Origin: CAYMRB01 sp964392615
GTDB lineage: Bacteria > Planctomycetota > UBA8108
Reading direction: 5' to 3'
Assembly (NCBI GenBank): GCA_964392615.1
Contig: CAYMRB010000321.1
Location: forward strand, 1-11,980
DNA: 11,980 bases
The notes beneath the pieces were generated by a model. That model did no database searches, was not told the origin of the DNA, and worked only from the letters and a program-made list of their open reading frames with translations. A program made the position numbers and the translations under genes. Shown piece by piece: positions 5,200-11,980 of this stretch; positions within the stretch are counted from its first letter, which is position 1, and each line of letters opens with the position of its first letter.

Positions 5200-8064
5200 A
5201 TGTTCGCGTTGCCCGGTTTCCGCCGTGTCGTCTCCTGTTCGCCGGCCATCGTCGCGCTCGTCGCCGTGTTGGCGGCTGCCGAAGTCGCTCAGTCCGTGCG
5301 TGCGGACGAACTGAAGGCCGCGAATATCGCGCGGACCGCACGGGTCACGGCCAGCAGCCAGTACAGCGAGCAATACCGGCCCGAGTCCGTCATCGACGGC
5401 AAGATGCCGGCCGAGGCCTCACGCGCTGACCTCGACGCTGCGTGGTGCGTGCGTGGTGACACCGCCGGCGACGCGGGCTGGCTGCGCTTCGAGTGGGAGA
5501 AGCCCGTGACGATCGCCGAGATCGTGTACTGGGGACGCACGTCGTGGATGCTCACCGAGTGCTGGAAGGACTACGAGATTCTCGTCGACGGAGCGAAGAA
5601 GCCGGTCGTCCGCGGCCGGCTCGCGCGGCGTCACGGACCGCAGCGCATCGCGTTGCCGTCGGTTCGCGCGCGCAGCGTGACGTTGAAGTTCCTGTCGTCG
5701 TGGGGCGGCCTCAATCCCGGCGCGAACGAGATCCAGGTCTTCAGCAAGAAGCTGCCGCCGGACGCGTTCAAGAAGGCGCTCGACCCGCTCTACTCGCCGG
5801 AGCTCGCGGCCGCCATGCGTTCGGGCAAGCTCGGATTCCGCAAGCTCGTCGCCATCCAGCGACGCTCGATCAATCCGACCCACGTCTACACGTACCACAA
5901 CGAGGGCTTTCAGCCCGGGGGCGGCCTGTACGTGTGGCACTCGGATTCCGAAGCGAACGGGGGCCGACTCGAGAAGCTGATCGACTCGCCGGAGGGGCAA
6001 ATCCTCGACTGCGATCTGTCGTACGACGGCAAGGAGATCCTCTTCAGCTGGCGACGCAACGCCTCGGAGACCTATCAGGTCTGGCGCGTCGCCGTCGACG
6101 GCAGCGGAGCGCGAGTGATCACGTCGGATTGCGGGCACAACTTCAACGCGTGCTGGCTGCCCGACGGCAGCATCGCGTTCCTGTCGACGCGCAAGCCCGC
6201 GTTCGCGTACTGCTGGACGTCGCCCGTCGGCATCCTGCATCGCATGGACGAGGACGGCGAGAACGTGCGGCGTCTGTCCGCTAACTATCTCAACGACTTC
6301 ACGCCGAGCGTCACGAACGACGGGCAGATCATCTACGGGCGGTGGGAGTACGTCGACCGACCCGCGATTCCGATCCAGAGCCTGTGGACGATCCATCCGG
6401 ATGGCACATCGCTCGCGGGGTTCTACGGCAACCGCGTTCTCAGTCCGGCGACATTCATCGAGCCGCGCGCGATTCCCGGCTCGGCGAAGATCCTGTGCAC
6501 GATGACAGCACACAACGGGCCGTGCCGTGGCGCGATCGGCATCATCGATCCGGCGCGCGGTCCGAACGCGCAGGAGTCGATTCGCAATCTGACGCCGGAG
6601 GTCGACATCGGCAAGGTCGACCGCGGCAGCGGTAACCACGTGCGCGGGCCGTACGAGAGCCCGTACCCGGTTGACGAACGCTACTTCCTCGTGTCGCGCG
6701 CCGGCACGATTCTGCTGCGCGACTACGAGGGAACGCAGCAGATCACGCTCATCACGCCGCGCGATGGCATGGGCTTCTACAGCGCGCAGCCGTTGCGTGC
6801 TCGCATGCGACCGCCCGTGCGCCCGCCGCCGCTGGCGCGTGCAGACGGTGCGGGCGACATCAGCGACGCCGGCGTCGCCGAATGGGCGGCCGTCGACATG
6901 CAGGACGTCTACCACGGTCTCGAGTCGCACGTCGAGCGCGGTTCCGTGCGGCAGATCTGCGTCGTCCAGGAGATCGAGAAGAGCGAGCTGGCTGACGTGC
7001 GCTACCGCGCGTTCGGGTTCCAGTTCCCGGTCGTTTCTTGCGGCGCGACCTACGCGCCGAAGAAGGTGTGGGGCTACGCGGAGGTCGCGGATGACGGCTC
7101 CGCTCGGTTCCGCGTGCCCGCGAGCGTACCGATCTACTTCATGGCGCTCGACGCCGAAGGCCGCGCCGTGCAGCGCATGCGGAGCTTCACGCACCTGATG
7201 CCCGGGGAGGTGCAGAGCTGTACTGGCTGCCACGCGGATCGCAATAGCACCGCGCCGGCGCCGATGAAAACGTCGGCGATCGCCGCGACGCCCAAGGCCC
7301 ACAGACCCCTCCAGGATCTCACCCCGCCGGAGTGGGGCGTCACCGGGTTCAGCTACTCCCGCGTCGTGCAGCCCGTGCTCGACCGCTATTGCGTCGAGTG
7401 TCACGATGCGCGCGGCGCGGCCGGCGGTGTCGACCTCAGCGGCGACGAGACGGACTTCTTCAACGTCTCCTACGAGGTCCTCGCGCGTCAGGGGCCGCGT
7501 CCCGGTGCGAATGAGTACACGAGCTGGATTCCGACCTACAACGGCCAGGAGGCGAACATCCTCGAGGTGACGCCGAAGGCCTGGGGCTCGCCCGCGAGCG
7601 CGCTCGCCGATCTCGTTCTCGCCGGACACCCCGATGAGGACGGCAAACCGCGTGTGCAGATGGACGATGCGAGTCGCCGCCGGATCTTCACGTGGATCGA
7701 TCTGAACGTTCCGTACTACGGCACGTCGCGTTCGAACCACCTCGAGCGGCGGGGCTGCCGGCAGATGCTTCCGAAGGATCTCGACGCGGTTCTCAAGGAC
7801 GTCGGGAAGCGCCGCTGCGCACCGTGCCACGGCGGCGGGAACGTGCCCCGTAAGCAGTGGGTGCGCGTGACGAAGCCGGAGCTCAACGACTTCCTGCTCG
7901 CCCCGCTGGCGAAGGCTGCCGGCGGGACCGAGGCGTGCGGCAAGGCGACGTTCGCATCGACGGACGATCCCGACTACCGCCGGATCATCGCGACGTTCCA
8001 GTCCGTGCGCGATCTCCTCACGGCGACTCCGCGGATGGACATGGCCACCGTGACGCCGCAGTAG
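5200..8064 (+). CDS. Secreted discoidin / HzsA-like beta-propeller / tri-haem protein
   Basis: Predicted exported c-type cytochrome-like protein of 954 residues. A signal peptide (AIVALVAVLAAAEVAQSVRA, residues 16-35) follows the ATG. Residues about 38-182 form a discoidin (F5/8 type C) carbohydrate-binding-like domain (VTASSQYSEQYRPESVIDG, WLRFEWEKPVTIAEIVYWG). Residues about 200-660 match the propeller-like middle region of hydrazine synthase alpha relatives, with WD/TolB-like strands such as DCDLSYDGKEILFSW and TPSVTNDGQIIYGRWEYVD. The C-terminal part has three CXXCH haem c motifs: CTGCH (674-678), CVECH (731-735) and CAPCH (873-877). Homologues are common in non-anammox planctomycetes. 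Hydrazine synthase activity is not implied because HzsB and HzsC are absent. A role in periplasmic electron transfer or oxidation of a sugar-linked substrate is inference from the discoidin domain and the neighbouring DUF1080 gene. Confidence 0.88.
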   Translation: MFALPGFRRVVSCSPAIVALVAVLAAAEVAQSVRADELKAANIARTARVTASSQYSEQYRPESVIDGKMPAEASRADLDAAWCVRGDTAGDAGWLRFEWEKPVTIAEIVYWGRTSWMLTECWKDYEILVDGAKKPVVRGRLARRHGPQRIALPSVRARSVTLKFLSSWGGLNPGANEIQVFSKKLPPDAFKKALDPLYSPELAAAMRSGKLGFRKLVAIQRRSINPTHVYTYHNEGFQPGGGLYVWHSDSEANGGRLEKLIDSPEGQILDCDLSYDGKEILFSWRRNASETYQVWRVAVDGSGARVITSDCGHNFNACWLPDGSIAFLSTRKPAFAYCWTSPVGILHRMDEDGENVRRLSANYLNDFTPSVTNDGQIIYGRWEYVDRPAIPIQSLWTIHPDGTSLAGFYGNRVLSPATFIEPRAIPGSAKILCTMTAHNGPCRGAIGIIDPARGPNAQESIRNLTPEVDIGKVDRGSGNHVRGPYESPYPVDERYFLVSRAGTILLRDYEGTQQITLITPRDGMGFYSAQPLRARMRPPVRPPPLARADGAGDISDAGVAEWAAVDMQDVYHGLESHVERGSVRQICVVQEIEKSELADVRYRAFGFQFPVVSCGATYAPKKVWGYAEVADDGSARFRVPASVPIYFMALDAEGRAVQRMRSFTHLMPGEVQSCTGCHADRNSTAPAPMKTSAIAATPKAHRPLQDLTPPEWGVTGFSYSRVVQPVLDRYCVECHDARGAAGGVDLSGDETDFFNVSYEVLARQGPRPGANEYTSWIPTYNGQEANILEVTPKAWGSPASALADLVLAGHPDEDGKPRVQMDDASRRRIFTWIDLNVPYYGTSRSNHLERRGCRQMLPKDLDAVLKDVGKRRCAPCHGGGNVPRKQWVRVTKPELNDFLLAPLAKAAGGTEACGKATFASTDDPDYRRIIATFQSVRDLLTATPRMDMATVTPQ

Positions 8065-8123
8065 ACAGAATCCGGCGCAGTCGGTAGCGCTTTGTCAGGG
8101 CTTCCGGTTGTAGCTGCGTCGTA

Positions 8124-8153
8124 TTGGCTCTTCGACCGCCGGGCGCGTATCAT
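8124..8153 (+). promoter_or_regulatory. Candidate sigma70-type promoter for the beta-helix gene
   Basis: TTGGCT (8124-8129), an 18-base spacer, then TATCAT (8148-8153). The -10 box matches the consensus at five of six positions and the -35 box at four of six. Transcription would begin near 8160, giving a leader of about 69 bases that contains the stem-loop at 8172-8194. The in-frame TTG at 8124 would fall inside the -35 box, another reason to reject it as a start codon. Confidence 0.4.
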
Positions 8154-8171
8154 CGACGGCCGTCAACCGGG

Positions 8172-8194
8172 GCCACCGCGCACCACTCGGTGGC
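8172..8194 (+). other. Stem-loop in the leader of the beta-helix gene
   Basis: GCCACCG (8172-8178), a nine-base loop, then CGGTGGC (8188-8194): a perfect 7-bp stem ending 34 bases before the start codon. The rest of the 164-base gap after the haem protein stop shows only the candidate promoter; I see no clear terminator there. The arm sequence is shared with the inverted repeat at 5102-5147. Confidence 0.5.
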
Positions 8195-8228
8195 AGTCGT
8201 CGTACGGGTCAACATCGGATCCATCACC

Positions 8229-10088
8229 ATGCCCACTCAATGCCGTCGCGTCGCGGGTTGCAGGCCCGCCGTACGTTGTCTCATCGCGTTGTTTGTCGCG
8301 CTGTTCATCACAGCGCCGGTCGCAGCTCTCGATTCCTGCCCCGACGCGAGCCTCGATTTGATCGTGCGCGACAGCTACCTGCCCGGCGTGCCGGTTCTCG
8401 TGCGCGTCGAGTTGCGTCGCGATGAGGAGAGCCGTTGCGTCGACACCTGGGACGCGACCGCCATGCTGAGCGTCGACGGCGACGGCGCGACCGTGACGCC
8501 GGACTCCATTCCGCTGCGCAACGGCATCGGCAGCGCGCTCGTCGAGATCAGCGGACTCGACGACGTGACCCTGACCGCGACCGTCGGCGACGAAGAGCTC
8601 GTCACGAGTCGTGAGCTCGAGGTCGTCGATCCCGATGAGATCGAGACGATTTCCGGCACGCTCGGAGGTATCGAGGTCGAGTGGAGCGGCGCGATCTACC
8701 TCGACGCCGAGTTGCGCATCCCCGAGGGGACGACGCTGACGATCGCACCCGGCACGCTGATCCTGATCGAGGGTGTCGAGGACGGCGCGGGCGGCACAGA
8801 TATCGAGGTCGACGGTGTGATCGAGAGCCTCGGAACGCGCGAGCGGCCGATCACGTTCACAGCTCGCGATCCGAACCGCCCGTGGGCCGAGTTCGACATC
8901 GACGGGCCGTTCGGCTCGTTCTTCCGCTACACGCACATCACGCGCGGCGGGCACTCACCGGCCGCGGGGCACACGGATACCGGCCCGGTGCTGCGCGTCG
9001 AGCAGTCGTCGGTCGTCTTCGAGAGCTGCGCCATCACGGACATCTCTGGCAAGACGATGATGGGCGCGGAGTCCGAGGTCGAGTTCATCGACACGATCGT
9101 CGCGCGGTCGGCCATGGGTCCCGAAGTCGTCAACACCGGCTTCTCCGCCGTGGAGTCGTACTTCGGCGAGATGTACGGCGACGACGACAACGACTGCCTC
9201 TACATCCAGGATCCTCCAGCCGGCGAGACCGTAACCATCACGGACTGCATCGTCGCTACCTGCGATGATGACGGGATCGACATGCGCAACGCCCTTGCGT
9301 CCGTCAAGGACACCATCGTTCGCGACATCGCGGACAAGGGCGTCAGCGCGTACTACGGCGACCTGAACGTCCAGGCGAGTGTCTTCGTCGACAACGGGAT
9401 CGGCATCTCGGCCAAAGGAAGCGACGACGCCGGGGCGCGCGTCAGCGTCGATCACGTAACGATTGTCCGCTGCGACATCGGCATCGAGGCGAACGACGAG
9501 GACGACGTGCCGCTCGCCGAGATCTACTACGAAATCAGCAACTCGATCATCCGCCACACCAACGGCGCCGAGTCGCACACGGTGCGGACCGACTACGACC
9601 CGTCGTTCATCACGATCGACTACAGCGCGCTGACTGATCCGTGGACGGGGGACGGGAACCTCGTGGACGACCCGCTCTTCGTCGATCTCGCCGGGCGCGA
9701 TCTGCATCTTGCCGCCGGCTCGCCGTGTATCGATGCCGGCGACCCGGAGTTCGAGGCGGATCCCGACGGTAGCCGTAAGGATATGGGCGCGTTCCCGTTC
9801 GTCGCAGCCGAGGACGAGCTGCAGATTCTGCGGGGCGAGGTCAACGGCGACGGCAACAAGGACATCACGGACCCGATCACCATCCTGCGCGTCCTGTTCC
9901 AGAGTGGCGCGTTCCCGTGTACCAAGGCCGCCGACTGCAACGACAGCGGCCGTGTCGACATCAGCGACGCCGTGTTCTTCCTCGAGTTCGAATTCCTAGG
10001 CGGACCGCCGCTGCCGCCGCCGGCGGACGAGTGCGGCGTCGACCCGACCGAGGATGATCTGCCGTGCGAGGAGACGGCGTGCGAGTAG
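8229..10088 (+). CDS. Secreted right-handed beta-helix protein with dockerin-type repeats
   Basis: Predicted exported protein of 619 residues. The ATG at 8229 begins a classical signal peptide (CLIALFVALFITAPVAA, residues 17-33). The frame is open upstream to a TTG at 8124, but that would put 35 odd residues before the signal. The Shine-Dalgarno match is weak. Residues about 35-140 form an Ig-like beta domain (VPVLVRVELRRDEE, VTLTATVGDEELV). From about 145 a parallel beta-helix begins (IPEGTTLTIAPGTLILIEG, SLGTRERPITFTARDP), with coils such as SVVFESCAITDISGKTMMG and VSVDHVTIVRCDIGIEANDE. It closes with DDPLFVDLAGRDLHLAAGSP and CIDAGDPEFEADPDGSRKDM, typical of surface beta-helix proteins. Two dockerin-like EF-hand loops follow (NGDGNKDITD from residue 539, NDSGRVDISD from 571). 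A tail after them, GGPPLPPPADECGVDPTEDD, then LPCEETACE, is Cys- and Pro-rich and Asp-rich. Function is unknown: a polysaccharide lyase/epimerase or an adhesin is possible, but no catalytic site is recognisable. Confidence 0.87.
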   Translation: MPTQCRRVAGCRPAVRCLIALFVALFITAPVAALDSCPDASLDLIVRDSYLPGVPVLVRVELRRDEESRCVDTWDATAMLSVDGDGATVTPDSIPLRNGIGSALVEISGLDDVTLTATVGDEELVTSRELEVVDPDEIETISGTLGGIEVEWSGAIYLDAELRIPEGTTLTIAPGTLILIEGVEDGAGGTDIEVDGVIESLGTRERPITFTARDPNRPWAEFDIDGPFGSFFRYTHITRGGHSPAAGHTDTGPVLRVEQSSVVFESCAITDISGKTMMGAESEVEFIDTIVARSAMGPEVVNTGFSAVESYFGEMYGDDDNDCLYIQDPPAGETVTITDCIVATCDDDGIDMRNALASVKDTIVRDIADKGVSAYYGDLNVQASVFVDNGIGISAKGSDDAGARVSVDHVTIVRCDIGIEANDEDDVPLAEIYYEISNSIIRHTNGAESHTVRTDYDPSFITIDYSALTDPWTGDGNLVDDPLFVDLAGRDLHLAAGSPCIDAGDPEFEADPDGSRKDMGAFPFVAAEDELQILRGEVNGDGNKDITDPITILRVLFQSGAFPCTKAADCNDSGRVDISDAVFFLEFEFLGGPPLPPPADECGVDPTEDDLPCEETACE

Positions 10089-10128
10089 GCGGCTCACTCG
10101 GACTCGCAGCGTTCACCTACGAATTCGG

Positions 10129-10294
10129 CTAACAGCCGGTTGAAGAAGTCAATCCGGCGCAGAAGCGGTCGTTTCGCCCGAGCTCTTCGTTGCCAGAACT
10201 CGACAATGCACCACATTGGCTGCATTCTGGCGTCTCGATCTCGAACGAAACGCCTCGCTTCTGCACTCGGAGCACTTCTTCAACGGACTGCTAA
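10129..10294. mobile_element. MITE-like palindromic insertion element with CTAA target duplication
   Basis: A 158-bp element (10133-10290) fills the gap between two convergent genes. Its ends are CAGCCGGTTGAAGAAGT and, inverted, CAGTCCGTTGAAGAAGT, matching at 15 of 17 positions. CTAA occurs directly outside each end (10129-10132 and 10291-10294), as expected of a target-site duplication. The arms stay complementary inward: GTTGAAGAAGT/ACTTCTTCAAC (10139-10149, 10274-10284), GCAGAAGCG/CGCTTCTGC (10159-10167, 10256-10264), CGTTTCG/CGAAACG (10170-10176, 10246-10252), GCCAGAA/TTCTGGC (10192-10198, 10225-10231) and a terminal CAATG/CATTG hairpin (10204-10208, 10214-10218). No transposase gene fits. 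A CTAA duplication agrees with the YTAR target of IS5-group elements, but the parent family is not established. In RNA it would fold into one long imperfect hairpin, possibly a bidirectional terminator. Confidence 0.72.
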
Positions 10295-10295
10295 G

Positions 10296-11936
10296 CTAAC
10301 CGTCGACGTCGCGGCGCAAGAGCAGCAGCGTCAGGTCGTCCTGGTGATGGTCCGATTCGCTGAAGGCGTCGATCGCGCTCAGCACGTTCTTGCGGATCGT
10401 CTTCACGTCCTGCGCTCGGTGCTCGACGACGAGCGATAGCAGGCGTTCCTCGCCGAATTCCTCGCCCTGCTCGTCGCGTTCTTCGATGACTCCGTCGGTG
10501 AACAGGACGACGAGGTCTCCAGCTGCGAGCGGTTGCTCGCAGCGACGGAAGCGGATCTCGGGGGCGATATTCAGCGCCGGGCCGTGGTGGTCCAGGCGGC
10601 GAACGTCGCCCTCCCGGGACACGACGATTGGCGCCGGATGGCCGGCATTGCAGTACGCGAGGGTGCCGGTCGCGATGTCGAGATCGGCGACGATGAGGGT
10701 CAGGAAGTGGTCCGGGCGGAACCGCGCCTTGACGTGGCGGTCGAGCCGTCCCATGACCTCATCGAGCGCGAGGCCGTCGCTCAGGTGGGCGCGCATCGCG
10801 GAGAGGGCGCTCACCATGTAGAGAGCGGCCGGCAGGCCCTTGCCCGAGACGTCGCCGATCGCGAACGTCAGACGTCCGCGCGGCTCCTCGAAGAAGTCGA
10901 GACAGTCGCCACCAACCTCGCGGCACGGCTCGGAGAACGCGTCGAGCGAGTACCCCTCGAGCTGGATGCGCTCTCGCGGCAGGAAGCGCTCTTGCACCGT
11001 GCGAGCGATCTCGAGCTCGCGCTCGGAGACGCGTGACTCGACGCGGGCGTCGAGCAATCGGGCGTTCTGAATCTTCAGCGCGGCCGCCCCCGCCAGCGGC
11101 AGGAGGCGGTCCACCGCGGCCTTGGAGAACGGGCGCGCCTTGCCGGATCGGTCGAGGTAGATCACGCCGAGGACGTTGCCGTCGGCGACGAGCGGTACGC
11201 AGAGGACGCTGCGGGCGCCGCTGAGGAGGAGGCTCCGCGACGCGTCGAAGGCCGGCTCGCCGATTTCGAGCGCGACGGCCTCGCCGCTCGAGACGACGCG
11301 CTCCAGCACGTTCTGGCTGACGAATACCTCGCTCGTGCTCGCGCCTCCGCTGGGGGCGCCGCGGCTGGCGTCGATGTCGAGCGCGTCCAGCGACTCGCCC
11401 TTTCGCAGGATGAGATAGCAGCGATCGAAATCGACGACCTCCTCGACGACGTCGAGAATCCGCTCTCGGAGCCGCTTCGTCGGCCCTTCGAGCAGGAGGC
11501 GGAATACGCGAACCCACGGCAGGCCCGTGTCGCGTTTCGTCTCGTGAAGGCCTGAGCCCAGATCGACGGCAGCGTCCGCGTGGGTCGACGGCGGGTAGAA
11601 ATCGACGACCGTCGCGGAGAGAGTCGACGCGGTCGGACGGGCGGTCAGCGACAGCGCGATCGCATACGGTCCGATCGTGATGATGTCGCCGGGGAACAGC
11701 TGAGCGCGGTCCTCCACGCTGCGGTGGTTCACGCGCACGCCGTTGCGGCTGCCGTTGTCGACAATCCACAGGTGGTCGCCGTACCGCTCGACGAACGCGT
11801 GGCGCCGCGAGACGACCGGGTCGTCGAGGCAGAGATCGCTCTTCGGGTCACGACCGACCCAGAACGGGATCGAGTCGATCGGCACGCGTGTGAGCTCCCC
11901 GGAGTCGCGCTCGAGTTCCAGCGTGTAGGACGGCAT
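10296..11936 (-). CDS. FHA-GAF-PP2C (RsbU/SpoIIE-type) serine/threonine phosphatase
   Basis: Predicted cytoplasmic signalling phosphatase of 546 residues from the ATG at 11936; an in-frame TTG at 11951 would add five residues, and neither has a clear Shine-Dalgarno site. An FHA domain (about 20-95) has all the phosphothreonine-binding hallmarks: GRDPKSD (28-34), SRRHA (43-47) and NGSRNG (61-66). A GAF domain spans about 150-295 (YLILRKG, SVLCVPLVADGNVLGVIYLD). The helical linker VSERELEIARTVQERFLP (303-320) is characteristic of RsbU-like proteins. The PP2C-type domain (about 325-545) retains the metal-binding acidic motifs VGGDCLD (341-347), AIGDVSGKG (359-367), LFTDGV (478-483) and QDDLTLL (532-538). 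Such proteins dephosphorylate anti-sigma-factor antagonists in partner-switching cascades after sensing a ligand (GAF) or a phosphorylated partner (FHA). No kinase, antagonist or sigma factor gene is in this window. Its stop lies one base beyond the insertion element. Confidence 0.93.
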   Translation of the reverse strand: MPSYTLELERDSGELTRVPIDSIPFWVGRDPKSDLCLDDPVVSRRHAFVERYGDHLWIVDNGSRNGVRVNHRSVEDRAQLFPGDIITIGPYAIALSLTARPTASTLSATVVDFYPPSTHADAAVDLGSGLHETKRDTGLPWVRVFRLLLEGPTKRLRERILDVVEEVVDFDRCYLILRKGESLDALDIDASRGAPSGGASTSEVFVSQNVLERVVSSGEAVALEIGEPAFDASRSLLLSGARSVLCVPLVADGNVLGVIYLDRSGKARPFSKAAVDRLLPLAGAAALKIQNARLLDARVESRVSERELEIARTVQERFLPRERIQLEGYSLDAFSEPCREVGGDCLDFFEEPRGRLTFAIGDVSGKGLPAALYMVSALSAMRAHLSDGLALDEVMGRLDRHVKARFRPDHFLTLIVADLDIATGTLAYCNAGHPAPIVVSREGDVRRLDHHGPALNIAPEIRFRRCEQPLAAGDLVVLFTDGVIEERDEQGEEFGEERLLSLVVEHRAQDVKTIRKNVLSAIDAFSESDHHQDDLTLLLLRRDVDG

Positions 11937-11980
11937 GGACGGTACCGGCAAGCGACGGTCAAGGTCCCCGCTGTCGTCCG

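Noticed and set aside
5419..7830. Minus-strand open frame of about 800 codons opposite the haem protein gene
   Set aside because: The plus strand has a signal peptide, three CXXCH motifs and domain homology. The opposite frame encodes Arg/Val/Ala-rich sequence with no recognisable domain, as expected opposite a high-GC gene.
5200..8064. Annotation as true hydrazine synthase (hzsA)
   Set aside because: There are no hzsB or hzsC genes, a discoidin domain is added and a third haem motif is present; related proteins occur in planctomycetes that do not perform anammox.
10127..10137. GGCTAACAGCC considered as part of an integron attC site
   Set aside because: The core-site consensus RYYYAAC/GTTRRRY is not met on both sides and there is no cassette structure. 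The inverted repeats with a CTAA duplication fit an insertion element better.
10140..10439. Small plus-strand open frame of 99 codons across the intergenic element
   Set aside because: It covers the palindromic element and runs antisense into the phosphatase C-terminus. It has no ribosome-binding site or domain.

Overview
The window (about 12 kb, high GC) most likely comes from a planctomycete (Planctomycetota). The signature is a set of secreted proteins typical of that phylum: a DUF1080 (3-keto-disaccharide hydrolase) protein, a multihaem protein resembling the hydrazine synthase alpha subunit, a large secreted alpha-galactosidase-like glycosidase, and a beta-helix protein ending in dockerin-type repeats with a proline/cysteine-rich tail. 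This assignment rests on gene content alone; there is no rRNA or tRNA gene here.

Left part (1-4242). A (GTCGGA)9 hexamer array begins the window and runs up to the stop codon of a 978-codon minus-strand gene for a secreted clan GH-D-like glycosidase. Two small tandem CBS-pair proteins lie upstream of it on the same strand and may be co-transcribed with it, with gaps of 75 and 88 bases. A 146-base divergent intergenic region at 4097-4242 holds a candidate promoter, overlapping palindromes and a perfect 7-bp stem-loop.

Middle part (4243-8228). The plus strand carries the DUF1080 gene. A second hexamer-derived repeat follows that can fold on itself. Then comes a 954-residue exported discoidin/beta-propeller/tri-haem protein related to HzsA, although no HzsB or HzsC partner is present. 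Inverted repeats with the same GCCACCG/CGGTGGC core lie in the leaders of the haem gene and of the next gene.

Right part (8229-11980). A secreted right-handed beta-helix protein with two dockerin-like calcium loops is convergent with a minus-strand FHA-GAF-PP2C (RsbU/SpoIIE-type) phosphatase. The 207-base gap between them is almost entirely filled by a 158-bp palindromic element with 17-bp imperfect terminal inverted repeats (15 of 17 match). A 4-bp CTAA direct repeat flanks it exactly. I read it as a non-autonomous insertion element (MITE-like).

The genes suggest an exported carbohydrate-degrading and redox inventory (glycosidase, keto-sugar hydrolase, haem protein, beta-helix protein) beside signalling proteins that sense nucleotides or phospho-peptides (CBS pairs, FHA/GAF/PP2C). 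No phage, CRISPR or recognisable defence genes are visible. The most unusual items are the MITE-like element, the hexamer arrays at gene 3' ends and the HzsA-like protein.
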